DNA of 64,000 bases, from positions 248,001 through 312,000 of the forward strand of contig JADKKI010000007.1 of NCBI GenBank assembly GCA_016720595.1, in the 5' to 3' direction. The stretch's first letter is position 1; each line of letters opens with the position of its first letter. Shown piece by piece: positions 18,292 through 27,028 of this stretch. Below the pieces are notes generated by a model. The model did not search any database, had not been told where the DNA came from, and worked only from the letters and a program-made list of their open reading frames with translations. This stretch comes from Myxococcales bacterium. GTDB taxonomy: Bacteria; Myxococcota_A; Polyangia; Haliangiales; Haliangiaceae. Position numbers and translations under genes: made by a program.

Positions 18292-21200
18292 TCCGCGCCC
18301 TGATCAAGTTCTCGGCGGGCAACCGCGGCCTCGTGATCGCCGCCTCGGCCGTGCTGCTGGTGGTGGCGTGGTGGTCGATCCGCACCATCCCGATCGATGC
18401 GCTCCCCGATCTCTCCGACACGCAGGTGATCATCTACTCGCGGTGGGACCGCAGCCCCGACATCCTCGAGGATCAGGTCACCTACCCGATCACCACCGCG
18501 CTCCTCGGCGCGCCCAAGGTCAAGGCGATCCGCGGGTTCTCCGACTTCGGCTTCAGCTACGTCTACGTGATCTTCGAGGACGGCACCGACCTGTACTGGG
18601 CGCGGACGCGCGTCCTCGAGTACCTGTCGAAGATCACGCCGCAGCTCCCCGCGGGCGTGAAGACCGAGCTGGGTCCCGATGCGACGAGCGTGGGCTGGGT
18701 GTTCCAGTACGCGCTCGTCGATCGCAGCGGGAAGCACGCCTCCGACGAGCTCCGCTCCTATCAGGACTGGTTCCTGCGCTATGCGATCCAGAGCGTGCCC
18801 GGCGTGTCCGAGGTGGCCACGGTGGGCGGTCAGGTCCGCCAGTACCAGGTCACGGTCAATCCGAATCAGCTCGTCGCCTACAAGCTACCGCTCGCCTCCG
18901 TGATCGATGCGGTCCGCAAGGGCAACAACGACGTCGGCGGCCGGCTGGTGGAGCTCTCCGGGCGCGAGTACATGGTGCGCGGCCGCGGGTACGTCAAGAG
19001 CACGCGCGACATCGAGGACCTCGTGCTCCGCGCCGAGGGCGGCACCCCGGTGACGGTCAAGGATGTGGCCACCGTCGCGCTCGGGCCCGAGATGCGGCGT
19101 GGCATCGCCGACTATGACGGCGAGGGCGACGTGGTCGGCGGCATCGTGGTGATGCGCGCGGGCGAGAACGCGCTGGCCGTGATCGATCGCGTGAAGGCCC
19201 GGCTCGCCGAGCTCGAGAGCTCCCTGCCCGCCGGCGTGCAGGTGGTGACCACCTACGATCGCTCCGATCTGATCAAGCGCGCGGTCGAGACCGTCACCGA
19301 CAAGCTGATCGAGGAGATCATCATCGTCTCGCTGATCATCCTGATCTTCCTCTGGCACATCCCCTCCTCGATCGTCCCGATCATCACGATCCCGGTCTCG
19401 ATCGCCCTGTCGTTCATCCCGATGCGGCTGCTCGGCATGAACGCCAACCTGATGTCCCTCGCGGGCATCGCGATCTCCACGGGCGTGCTCGTCGATGGGG
19501 CGATCGTCGAGGTCGAGAACGCCTACAACAAGATCCACCACTGGGACGCGGGCGGCAGGAAGGGCGACTTCCACAAGGTGCGGCTCGCCGCGCTGATGGA
19601 GGTGGGCCCCGGGGTGTTCTTCTCGCTGCTCGTGATCGCCGTGGCGTTCCTGCCGGTGTTCACGCTGATCGATCAGGAGGGCCGGCTGTTTCGCCCTCTC
19701 GCGTACGCGAAGACGTTCGCGATGGGGATCGCGGCGCTCCTCGCGGTCACCCTCGATCCCGCGCTGCGGATGCTGTTCGCGCGGATCGATCCGTTCACGT
19801 TCCGCCCGCGCTGGATCGCCTGGCTCGCGACCCGTGCGCTCGTCGGCACCTACCAGTCCGAGGAGCGGCACCCGATCAGCCGGCTCCTGCATCGGCTCTA
19901 CGAGCGGCCGTGCCGCTGGGTGGTGCGCCACGCCAAGACGACGATCGCCCTCGCGATCCTCGTCATCGCCACCACGATCCCGGCCTACCTCGCGCTCGGC
20001 TCCGAGTTCATGCCGCCACTCCGCGAGGGGACGATCCTGTACATGCCGAGCGCGGTCGAGCCCGGCATGTCGGTCGCCGAGGCGCAGAAGGTCCTCCAGG
20101 TGCAGGACAAGCTGCTGAAGCAGTTCCCCGAGGTCGAGCGCGTGTTCGGCAAGGCCGGCCGGGCGAACACACCGACGGACTCGGCGCCGCTGTCGATGAT
20201 GGAGACCACGATCGTGCTCCGGCCCGAGGATCAGTGGCGCAAGCGACCGCGCTGGTACTCCTCGTGGGCACCGGGCTTCGTCGCGAGCCTGCTCCGGCCG
20301 TTCTGGAACGATCGGATCTCGTACGACGATCTCGAGGCGGAGATGAACGCCGCCCTCCAGCTGCCGGGGATCTCGAACGCGTGGACGATGCCGATCAAGG
20401 GGCGCCTCGACATGCTCTCCACCGGCATCCGCACCCCGGTGGGCATCAAGATCATGGGCTCGGACCTCGCGACGATCGAGCGACTCGCCAAGGACATCGA
20501 GGCTGTGGTGTCCCGGCTGCCCGACACCCGCAGCGCGTACGCCGAGCGCGTCGCCGGCGGGTACTTCCTCGACTTCGTGCTCAAGCGCGACCAGCTCGCG
20601 CGCTACGGCCTCAGCGTGGACGACGCGAACATGATGGTGATGACCGCCGTCGGCGGCGACAACCAGAGCACAACCGTCGAGGGCCGCGAGCGCTACGGGA
20701 TCAACGTCCGCTACCCACGCGCCTACCGCGAGGACCTGCAGACCCTGCAGCGGGTGCTGCTCCCCCTGCCCGGCGCCGAGGGCCAGATCCCGATGAGCGC
20801 GATCGCTGATGTCGTCCTCACGCAGGGCCCCTCGATGATCCGCGACGAGAACGGCCTGCTCGCCGGCTACGTGTACGTTGACTTCGATACCTCCAAGGTC
20901 GACATCGGCGGCTACGTCGACCGGGCCAAGCGCGCCGTGGCAGAGGCGGTCGCCGTGCCCGCCGGCTATCACGTGAGCTGGAGTGGCCAGTACGAGAACA
21001 TGCTGCGCGTGCGCGACCGGCTGAAGCTGGTCATCCCGATCACGCTCGTCCTGATCTTCGTCCTCCTCTACCTCAACACGCGCTCGGCGTTCAAGGCGAG
21101 CCTCGTCCTGCTCGCCGTGCCGTTCTCCGCCGTCGGTGCCGTGTGGCTGCTCTGGCTGCTCGACTACAACCTCTCGATCGCAGTGTGGGTGGGCCTGATC

Positions 21201-21551
21201 GCGCTGATGGGGCTCGATGCCGAGACCGGGGTGTTCATGCTGATGTTCCTCGACCTCTCCTACGAGGAGCGCAAGCAGCAGGGCCTGATCCGGACGCAGG
21301 ACGATCTGGTCGAGGCGATCATCCACGGCGCCGTCAAGCGCGTGCGGCCCAAGGCGATGACGGTGTGCGCCGCGATGCTCGGCCTGCTCCCGATCATGTG
21401 GTCGCTCGGCGCCGGCGCAGATCTGATGAAGCGGATCGCCGCCCCCATGGTCGGAGGCCTGATCACGAGCTTCGCGATGGAGCTGCTCGTCTATCCGGCC
21501 GTGTACTTCCTGTGGCGGAAGCGCGCGCTCCCGGCCATCGCGACCGCGTGA
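18288..21551 (+). CDS. Heavy-metal RND efflux pump, CusA-type (Cu(I)/Ag(I))
   Basis: A 1087-aa proton-driven inner-membrane transporter of the heavy-metal RND family, with the usual twelve transmembrane helices and two large periplasmic loops. The GTG start overlaps the adaptor stop codon (GTGA). The TM4 region reads GVLVDGAIVEVENA, and late helices contain GLDAETGVFMLMFLDLS. The three methionine positions that bind copper in E. coli CusA appear conserved by local context: ILYMPS, SAPLSMMETT and GRLDMLSTGI. This favours monovalent Cu/Ag over Zn/Co/Ni substrates. It would take metal from the periplasm or the adaptor and send it out through the TolC-like channel. Length matches the family. Confidence 0.92.
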   Translation: MIRALIKFSAGNRGLVIAASAVLLVVAWWSIRTIPIDALPDLSDTQVIIYSRWDRSPDILEDQVTYPITTALLGAPKVKAIRGFSDFGFSYVYVIFEDGTDLYWARTRVLEYLSKITPQLPAGVKTELGPDATSVGWVFQYALVDRSGKHASDELRSYQDWFLRYAIQSVPGVSEVATVGGQVRQYQVTVNPNQLVAYKLPLASVIDAVRKGNNDVGGRLVELSGREYMVRGRGYVKSTRDIEDLVLRAEGGTPVTVKDVATVALGPEMRRGIADYDGEGDVVGGIVVMRAGENALAVIDRVKARLAELESSLPAGVQVVTTYDRSDLIKRAVETVTDKLIEEIIIVSLIILIFLWHIPSSIVPIITIPVSIALSFIPMRLLGMNANLMSLAGIAISTGVLVDGAIVEVENAYNKIHHWDAGGRKGDFHKVRLAALMEVGPGVFFSLLVIAVAFLPVFTLIDQEGRLFRPLAYAKTFAMGIAALLAVTLDPALRMLFARIDPFTFRPRWIAWLATRALVGTYQSEERHPISRLLHRLYERPCRWVVRHAKTTIALAILVIATTIPAYLALGSEFMPPLREGTILYMPSAVEPGMSVAEAQKVLQVQDKLLKQFPEVERVFGKAGRANTPTDSAPLSMMETTIVLRPEDQWRKRPRWYSSWAPGFVASLLRPFWNDRISYDDLEAEMNAALQLPGISNAWTMPIKGRLDMLSTGIRTPVGIKIMGSDLATIERLAKDIEAVVSRLPDTRSAYAERVAGGYFLDFVLKRDQLARYGLSVDDANMMVMTAVGGDNQSTTVEGRERYGINVRYPRAYREDLQTLQRVLLPLPGAEGQIPMSAIADVVLTQGPSMIRDENGLLAGYVYVDFDTSKVDIGGYVDRAKRAVAEAVAVPAGYHVSWSGQYENMLRVRDRLKLVIPITLVLIFVLLYLNTRSAFKASLVLLAVPFSAVGAVWLLWLLDYNLSIAVWVGLIALMGLDAETGVFMLMFLDLSYEERKQQGLIRTQDDLVEAIIHGAVKRVRPKAMTVCAAMLGLLPIMWSLGAGADLMKRIAAPMVGGLITSFAMELLVYPAVYFLWRKRALPAIATA

Positions 21552-21588
21552 CGATCACACCCGCGCGCCGCCGTGCGAGGCTCGCGGC

Positions 21589-22614
21589 GTGCTGCTGATC
21601 AACGCCTACTGCACCAACCGCCGCCCGCCGCCGCTCTCGATCCCGCACGAGCTGCGCGGCCGCCGGGACACCACCGATCCCGAGCTCGGGCCGCACCTCG
21701 GCGGCTTCGCGGGCTACGTGATGGGCGGTGGCGCGCGCGAGATGAGCGCGACCCGCTATGCCGTGCTCCGCCACCTCGATCGCGTGCGCCACCACTTCGC
21801 GCTCGAGCTCGACGAGGCGAACCTCGGCCCCTTCGAGGCGTGGGCGCATGCCGCGAACGCGATCGTGTTCCTCCCCGACGGCACCGTGCGCGATCCCGCG
21901 GGCATGGTGCTCGTGGATCCCGACGATGGCGAGGCGGATCCCGACGCCGTGATGCCCTACCCCGCCGCCGCCCGCGTGCGTCGCGACGCGACCACCGCAC
22001 TCCTGCGCGGGCACGGCATCCGGGTCGCCGCGAGCCTGCCGCCGGTCGTGGACGAGTGCGAGCTGGAGCTCCGCGCGCCCGGCGAGGTCGCCAGCCGGTG
22101 CCTCGCCTTGTTCGCGTGCGCCCTGCGCGCCGAATCGATCGTGGCGCGCCGGCCGATCCCGCGCACCGATATCGAGGAGCGCCTGCCCCAGGCCCTGCGC
22201 GAGGCGAGCCCGAAAGAGCGGGCGTTCCTCGATGCCGCCGCGCCCGGCGAGCAGGCGGTCATCGATCACGCGTGGCGCTACGAGGCGCTCGAGACCCTGC
22301 TGTGGGCGCTCGGCCTGCGGTCCTTGCTGCCGTTCCCCACGGCGCGCTGCGACGTGCCCGCGCTCGCCGGCATCGTCCTCGATCGCGATCCCGAACAGCT
22401 GATCGCCTCCGCGACCCTGCGCCCCGCCGCCGAGCTCCTCGACGCGCTCGATCTCGTGACCCGCGTCCACTGGGCCGTGACCGATGCGCGCATCCAGAAG
22501 GCCGACCCGCCGGCCGGCCTCGATGGCGGCGTCGTCCTCGAGCGACACTACGCGCTCAACTGGCTGGTCCGCGTGCCGGACGTGGAGTGGGACGACGTGA
22601 TGACGCCGACCTGA
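21589..22614 (+). CDS. DUF4272 domain protein
   Basis: A 341-aa soluble protein with a GTG start 38 bp after the pump gene. The C-terminal ~230 residues match the DUF4272 pattern: a CLALFACALRAES segment near 167, the IDHAWRYEALETLLWALGL block near 223-242, a lone cysteine soon after, and a closing HYALNWLVRV...WDDV segment. The function of DUF4272 is not known; it has been noted next to unrelated genes in many bacteria. The N-terminal ~100 residues are variable. Being last in the copper cluster may be chance. Confidence 0.65.
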   Translation: MLLINAYCTNRRPPPLSIPHELRGRRDTTDPELGPHLGGFAGYVMGGGAREMSATRYAVLRHLDRVRHHFALELDEANLGPFEAWAHAANAIVFLPDGTVRDPAGMVLVDPDDGEADPDAVMPYPAAARVRRDATTALLRGHGIRVAASLPPVVDECELELRAPGEVASRCLALFACALRAESIVARRPIPRTDIEERLPQALREASPKERAFLDAAAPGEQAVIDHAWRYEALETLLWALGLRSLLPFPTARCDVPALAGIVLDRDPEQLIASATLRPAAELLDALDLVTRVHWAVTDARIQKADPPAGLDGGVVLERHYALNWLVRVPDVEWDDVMTPT

Positions 22615-22628
22615 GCCGAGACCGGCTC

Positions 22629-22958
22629 TCAGTCGACGATCAGGAGCTGCGCGCCCCGATGCGTCGACGATCGATGCGCGCCGTCACCATTGGCCACCAC
22701 ATAGCTCTCGCCGGCCGCCAGCACGAAGCGCCTCCCATCGCGCAGCTCGGTGACCAGCTCGCCCTCGATCACGTGCACGACGTGCCCGCGCTCGCACCAG
22801 TGATCCGCGAGGTACCCAGGCGAGTACTCGACGATCCGCACGCGAGCATTCCCGACCTCCCGCGTTCGCCAGTGCGCGACACCGCTCTCGCCCGGATGCT
22901 CGGTGCGCGCGATGCTCGACCAATCGATCGTCTGGAACGGCGCGTCCTCGATGTTCAT
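22629..22958 (-). CDS. DHCW-type small cupin protein
   Basis: A 109-aa single-domain cupin. A beta-barrel pattern is visible with the cluster ADHWCERGHVVHVIEGEL (about 50-67), where His, Cys, Glu and His can form a metal site, and a second cupin strand pair with FVLAAGESYVV. It looks like the small DHCW-motif cupin group known only from genome annotation. The enzymatic role, if any, is unknown. It is convergent with the DUF4272 gene. A TAGGCT hexamer lies 10 nt before its ATG. Confidence 0.65.
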   Translation of the reverse strand: MNIEDAPFQTIDWSSIARTEHPGESGVAHWRTREVGNARVRIVEYSPGYLADHWCERGHVVHVIEGELVTELRDGRRFVLAAGESYVVANGDGAHRSSTHRGAQLLIVD

Positions 22959-22968
22959 GACAGCCGCG

Positions 22969-22974
22969 AGCCTA
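22969..22974 (-). promoter_or_regulatory. -10-like TAGGCT, 10 nt before ATG (minus strand)
   Basis: Read on the minus strand, TAGGCT ends 10 nt before the cupin ATG with no ribosome binding site in between. Confidence 0.35.
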
Positions 22975-22990
22975 CCCGTCGGGTCTGCGC

Positions 22991-22996
22991 GATAGT
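22991..22996 (+). promoter_or_regulatory. -10-like GATAGT, 7 nt before ATG
   Basis: GATAGT precedes the zinc-ribbon gene ATG at 23004 by seven bases. It lies only 17 bp from the divergent cupin -10, so the two promoters would be back to back. Confidence 0.35.
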
Positions 22997-23003
22997 AGGC
23001 GCC

Positions 23004-23456
23004 ATGGACAACGACGCGAACTGCAAGGTGTGTGAACAGCAGCTGTACGGCCAGGGGCTACAAGGCATCTGCCGCGCGTGTTGCAAGACCCTCGGCCTCG
23101 TCGAGATGCCTCCCGCGCGCCGCAGCGCCCGGCCGTGCACCGTCTGCAATCACATGAAGTTCATCCGCGTCATCCCGCGCGAGTACACCGCGTACGCGGT
23201 CAAGAACGGCTACATCGCACACAGCGCACCGATGACGCTGACGCGCGAGACCGGCGCGACCGACCGCTGGGTGTTCCCGGGCAAGAAGGTCCCGCCGGCG
23301 ACGAGCCTCGAGGGCGGCCGCGGATCACTCGAGACCTACGTCTGCACCACGTGCGGCTTCGTCGAGTGGTACTGCCCGGATCCCGAGTCGATCCCGATCG
23401 GACCGGAGTTCATGAGCGAGGTCGTCGACTACGACAATCCCACCCCGTTCCGATGA
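23004..23456 (+). CDS. Small protein with four CxxC knuckles (zinc ribbon type)
   Basis: A 150-aa soluble protein with the start at the ATG that follows a -10-like GATAGT. Four CxxC pairs are visible: C7/C10, C23/C26, C45/C48 and a late YVCTTCGFVEWYC. They would make two zinc ribbons flanking a central basic stretch (HMKFIRVIPREY). Such proteins often bind nucleic acid or act as assembly factors, but no family name is supported and the function is unknown. Transcribed divergently from the cupin gene. Confidence 0.65.
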   Translation: MDNDANCKVCEQQLYGQGLQGICRACCKTLGLVEMPPARRSARPCTVCNHMKFIRVIPREYTAYAVKNGYIAHSAPMTLTRETGATDRWVFPGKKVPPATSLEGGRGSLETYVCTTCGFVEWYCPDPESIPIGPEFMSEVVDYDNPTPFR

Positions 23457-23462
23457 GACAGC

Positions 23463-23507
23463 GGCAGGCCCTGCGCCCGACGCCCATCCGTGACGCAGCC
23501 CCGGCGG
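23463..23507 (+). repeat. Partial copy (one end only) of the 191-bp repeat
   Basis: The 45 bases match the right end of the plus-oriented repeat copies at 26690 and 27023 (CCATCCGTGACGCAGCCCCG core) with a few mismatches. It is in the opposite orientation to the full copy 200 bp to its right. Confidence 0.5.
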
Positions 23508-23709
23508 CCGACCATCGCGAGCCGATGGCCACGGTGCTCCGGCGCCGCCATCTCCGCCCGTGTCCTCCAGATCCACTCGCAGCGTTAGTCGATGTACCTA
23601 CACGGAAGCCGAACGCGCGATCCGGGAGATAGGCATTCTCCGCCACTCGGGCGCTACGAGCTTCCTCGTGTTGGGCCTGCGACGCCGGCAGCGCACGGGA
23701 AAACACCCA

Positions 23710-23900
23710 GGAGAGCGCGAACACGCGCGGCCCGCCGGGGCTGCGTCACGGATGGGGTCGGGCGCAGCGCCTGCCGAAGAACCGCCGGCGCATGCGCGGG
23801 CGAGGGCAAGGTACGCGCGGGCGCGAACCTGCCTGCGTAGTTACAGTCGCCGCCCCGACCCCATCCGCTCCGCGAGCGCCCCGGCGTTCCCCGCGTTGAC
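23710..23900 (-). repeat. Repeat copy A (~191 bp) with 14-bp terminal inverted repeats
   Basis: Reverse complement of copies B (26690) and C (27023) over about 191 bp with scattered mismatches. The central 119 bp (23749-23867) are bounded by CGGATGGGGTCGGG and its reverse complement CCCGACCCCATCCG. It has no transposase and is short with terminal inverted repeats, so it resembles a MITE or REP-type element. Confidence 0.7.
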
Positions 23901-24033
23901 GCGATCCCGAGTCGCGGGCGTGGCGGCGCACCGCACAGCCCACGCCCCGGTCAGTTCGATCAGCCCAACCTGCCGCATTCCGCTGAGCCTCGATTCCCGT
24001 TGTGCCGCGACCGCAACGTTCTCGCAGGCGCGC

Positions 24034-24039
24034 TACTAT
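24034..24039 (+). promoter_or_regulatory. -10-like TACTAT upstream of the nuclease pseudogene
   Basis: TACTAT lies 32 bp before the ATGATG at 24072. A G-rich run just before the ATG could act as a ribosome binding site. Confidence 0.3.
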
Positions 24040-24071
24040 CGCGTTCGGGGTGGGGGCCGCCCCAGGGGGGG

Positions 24072-25038
24072 ATGATGGAGATCAGTTCCAAACTCGCGGG
24101 GCGACGCTGACGGTCGACGCGGCTGGCCTGAGGGCGACGCTGGATCTGCTCCACCGCGCTCTCGAGCGTCCGATGCTGACCTCATCGGTCCCTACGTCGG
24201 CGCTGGTTCACGACCGCGAGGCCATCGCCAACAGCGTGCGCGACGTCCTCGATCGGCTAGGCGCAGTGGACCTTCATGCGATTCGGGCGCTGTCTGGGGT
24301 GGTTACTGAGTACCGCACCGAGCATCAGGCTGGTCAGCTGCGCGAAGTCTTCGCCGGTCTTCAGCACGGATGGCAGGACCGCGTTCGGCGCGTGCTCGGA
24401 GTCGACAAGGTACCGCTCGTCAATCGTTTGCTCTCCTCGCCGGCACCCGACGTCCTCCGCATCCTTGGCAAGGAGGACGACGAGAACGCGCACCGATCTG
24501 ATCGCGTGGCTTCTCAACCCGTGGAAGGCTCCGGTCATCGCACCGCACGCACTGCGTCGGCTGCGGCGCGGCTCGACGATGAGCATTGGCGTTCCCGCGT
24601 TGCTGACGCTGCTGCAACGGGGTCGCTTTTGGTGCGGCGCGAGGTCGATCGCCCGCGCGAGTTTGGCGACGGCGACGACCTCGCTCGGGGGGACATCACT
24701 GTCTCGGGGCCTGGCTTCATCTTAGCGATCGAGAACAAGGTCTGGTCTCGCGAGCACAGTGACCAGACGCAGACCTACTGGGACTGGATGGAGCCGATGA
24801 ACTGCCTGCGCGGCGGCCTGTTCCTCTCGCCGAGTGGAATGGCCGCGACGTGCTCGGAGTTCAAAGCGATCTCGTACCTGGAGTTGGTCTCGTGCTTGAT
24901 CGAGGGCTACTCGATCGCGCCGATCAGCACAGCGAGGAGATCGTACTCGCCTCCTACTTGAAGACGTTGGGCCGCGAGATCATCCAAGTCGAGATGCGGG
25001 CAATTCGGGAACTTGCGACAGGAATGGAGCAGCCATGA
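24072..25038 (+). pseudogene. Frameshifted PD-(D/E)XK nuclease-family protein
   Basis: The parts of one protein of about 320 residues are spread over three reading frames. The start MEISSKLAG (24075) is in one frame. TLTVDAAGLRATLDLL onward to GKEDDENA follows in a second. TDLIAWLLNPWKAP (near 24500) is back in the first, and RLDDEHWRSR through SYLELVSCLIEG in the second. The end EEIVLASYLKTL...GMEQP is in the third. At least four frame changes are needed. The core has ENKVWSREHSDQTQTYWDW and GGLFLSPSGM, typical of PD-(D/E)XK nuclease-superfamily proteins, where the E and K of ENK are active-site residues. Its last codons overlap the next gene (ATGA). Either a decayed gene or local sequence errors. 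Confidence 0.7.
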
Positions 25039-25655
25039 GCGCACTCAGCGAAGTCAGCATTCTCATCGGGCAACGGGCGCGCGACATCGAAAAGGCTCGT
25101 GAGATCTTCACCGCCGAGATTCGCGCCTTCGTCGGCGGAATCCTCGCTGGAGTCCGCCGCATTCGGTCAGACCCGTGGACGACGGCGCGGGTTCGGCTCG
25201 ATCTGCCCCGCGACATCGAGAACGAATCCAAGGTCGCGAGTGATTTCAGCAGCCAATATGCGGTCGCTCGAACCGAACTGCGGTTCAAGAAGGGGACCAA
25301 GTTCGTCCAGATCTCGGACCTTCGTTTCGGCATCGAGTTCGACGAGAGCGCGGACGTGTTCACGTGGCAGATCACGCTCGTGCCAGCGGCGAGGTACAAC
25401 CGCGTGGACGATGTCGTGTGGCATCAGTGGCGTGCGCAGCAGCCGAACTCCACGGGCGCCCGGCACCAGGACAAGGCGAACACAGTCCGATTCGTGTCAC
25501 GAGCCCTCGGGCCCGACGTGACTGCCGAGGCAGCGTTCAACGACGTGAAGACGGTGCTGGAATTCCTCCTCACGGTCGAGACGGCGCTGGCGGAGGCGGT
25601 GGGCCTGGATGCTGGACCTAGCGGAGGATTAGTCGGAGGGGCGGAGACGACATGA
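25035..25655 (+). CDS. Unknown protein partnered with the PD-(D/E)XK nuclease
   Basis: A 206-aa soluble protein whose ATG overlaps the nuclease stop codon, so the two were one translational unit. The N-terminal third is helical and charged (ARDIEKAREIFTAEIRAF). The middle is beta-rich with aromatic and acidic residues (SDLRFGIEFDESADVFTWQI), and the C-terminus is helical. No catalytic motif or known family was recognised. Tight pairing with a PD-(D/E)XK protein beside a tRNA gene suggests a two-gene accessory or defence module. It is intact although its partner is broken. Confidence 0.55.
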   Translation: MSALSEVSILIGQRARDIEKAREIFTAEIRAFVGGILAGVRRIRSDPWTTARVRLDLPRDIENESKVASDFSSQYAVARTELRFKKGTKFVQISDLRFGIEFDESADVFTWQITLVPAARYNRVDDVVWHQWRAQQPNSTGARHQDKANTVRFVSRALGPDVTAEAAFNDVKTVLEFLLTVETALAEAVGLDAGPSGGLVGGAETT

Positions 25656-25765
25656 GAGCGGTCCTGATCAGGCTGGCTGGCCACGTGCGGTTCGCCCGCC
25701 CAGACGCCACCGACGGCCCCCCCCGCCGAAACCGTTCGCCGTAACACACGCGCATTGTGAGCGCA

Positions 25766-25771
25766 TAGACT
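25766..25771 (+). promoter_or_regulatory. -10-like TAGACT, 6 nt before ATG
   Basis: TAGACT, six bases, then the ATG of the next gene, without a ribosome binding site: the leaderless arrangement. Confidence 0.4.
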
Positions 25772-25777
25772 CCGACG

Positions 25778-26314
25778 ATGCCGCTGACCTATGCCCGCGC
25801 CAAGGCGCTGTTCACCGCTCTCGGCGCCAACGACCCCGCGTCTCTGGCTAGCAGCGAAACCAAGGAGGGGCGTCCGGCGCTCGCGCGCTTTCTGTTCATG
25901 AAGGCGCTGTGGAGCTGCGCGATCAGCGATGACCCACGCTGGATCACGAGCTGGGCGAACCCGACGGATGCGGTGCCCGCCGCGATGAAGCGTATGCTGG
26001 CGCTTGGCGTGGATCCCGCGGACCTCACCGATGTCGTGCGGGCGATGCAGGTCGAGGTGCTGTTCAACGTGTGCTGCATACTCGATAGCTCGTCGCACGG
26101 GATCGAGGATCTGCAGGCCAAGGTCCCGGAGAACGTCGAGTGGCGGCTCGCGGAGTACGACGGCGAGACCGAGACGCTGAAGCGGCCGATCCTCGATGTT
26201 CACGAGAGCTTCCACGCATTCGATCCGACGGGCCGCGGCGGCGAGCCCCGCGGTGCCGCGAAGCCCAAAGCGAAGGCGAGGGCGAAGCCACGCAGGCCGT
26301 CGGGCAAGAAGTAG
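25778..26314 (+). CDS. Unknown soluble protein with basic C-terminal tail
   Basis: A 178-aa protein: a helical domain of about 150 residues (N-terminal YARAKALFTALGAND, a double Cys in LFNVCCILDSSSHG near residue 95) and a Lys/Ala/Pro tail (AKPKAKARAKPRRPSGKK) that could bind nucleic acid or membranes. No family recognised. It lies alone between the nuclease pair and a ferredoxin fragment inside the repeat-flanked patch, with its own -10-like hexamer. Confidence 0.55.
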   Translation: MPLTYARAKALFTALGANDPASLASSETKEGRPALARFLFMKALWSCAISDDPRWITSWANPTDAVPAAMKRMLALGVDPADLTDVVRAMQVEVLFNVCCILDSSSHGIEDLQAKVPENVEWRLAEYDGETETLKRPILDVHESFHAFDPTGRGGEPRGAAKPKAKARAKPRRPSGKK

Positions 26315-26345
26315 CTTGTGGTTGGATTCGATCAACAGACGCCGG

Positions 26346-26560
26346 TCAACGCCGGAAGAACTGGGCGTTGCGCTCGATGTCTGCGTGCTGCTCCGTCGGG
26401 ACGTCGTCATCGAGGTAGATCGCGGCGACGGGCACTCGGCGACGCACGCGCCGCACTTGATGCACTCGTCCGGATCGATGAACATCTGGATGCTTGCCGC
26501 GATCGGCGGCGGGCACTTGGCGGAGTTGATCCAGCGGGATGGGGCCGAGGATGCAGTCAC
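26346..26560 (-). pseudogene. Frameshifted ferredoxin (4Fe-4S/7Fe type) remnant
   Basis: On the minus strand MFIDPDECIKCGACVAECP is followed, after loss of one base, by AAIYLDDDVPTEQHADIERN and then AQFFRR plus a stop codon at 26346. That is the C-terminal half of a FdxA-type ferredoxin, with CxxCxxC...CP cluster ligands and a conserved tail. The N-terminal half upstream is out of frame and not clearly readable. The single-base loss falls just after the fourth cysteine-proline. As for the nearby nuclease, either decay or sequence error. Confidence 0.65.
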
Positions 26561-26654
26561 AGGGACGTGATCGGTCGACCGTCAGATCTTGGCGCCACCG
26601 AGAAAATGAAGTTCCGTGCCGGCAGCGGCTAGCCGGGCTGACCTACCGTTCTCA

Positions 26655-26682
26655 CGAGTCGCGAGTCGTGAGTCGTGAGTCG
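26655..26682. repeat. Four tandem 7-bp units (CGAGTCG/TGAGTCG)
   Basis: CGAGTCG, CGAGTCG, TGAGTCG, TGAGTCG follow each other directly at the left border of repeat copy B. Confidence 0.7.
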
Positions 26683-26689
26683 CGCTCTC

Positions 26690-26881
26690 GTCAACGCGAG
26701 GCCGGCCGGGGCGCTCGCGGAGCGGATGGGGTCGGGGCGGCGACTGTAACTAGGCAGGCAGGTGCGCGCCCGCACGTACCTCGCCCTCGCCCGCGCATGC
26801 GCCGGCGGTTCTTCGGCAGGCGCTGCGCCCGACCCCATCCGTGACGCAGCCCCGGCGGGTCTCGCGTGTCGCGCGCTCTCG
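26690..26881 (+). repeat. Repeat copy B (192 bp) with 14-bp terminal inverted repeats
   Basis: Nearly identical to copy C 333 bp to the right, with no length difference, and inverted relative to copy A. The inverted-repeat-bounded core is 26723-26841 (119 bp). Copies A and B point towards each other around the nuclease, partner and ferredoxin genes. Confidence 0.75.
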
Positions 26882-27028
26882 CGAGCGTGTTCGCGGCGCC
26901 GCCCGCATCCTCGCCGGCACGCCGCGCCCCCGAGGCGCGATCGCGTGTTCGCGCTCTCGCGAGCGTGTTCGCGGCGCCACCCGCATCCTCGCCGGCACGC
27001 CGCGCTCCCGAGTCGCGATCGCGTCAAC
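26873..27028. repeat. Two tandem 78-bp units between repeat copies B and C
   Basis: 26873-26950 and 26951-27028 differ at only a few positions (for example GCCGCCCG versus GCCACCCG). Each contains GAGCGTGTTCGCGGCGCC and a CATCCTCGCCGGCACGCCGCG block. No coding potential is credible. Confidence 0.7.

Larger units (their letters stand above)
23457..24071. other. 615-bp gene-free stretch with repeat copies
   Basis: No convincing coding sequence. It contains a 45-bp fragment and one full copy of the repeat described below. Between them (about 23510-23700) I see nothing recognisable; it may be decayed coding DNA. The right end carries the promoter-like TACTAT of the nuclease pseudogene. Confidence 0.5.
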
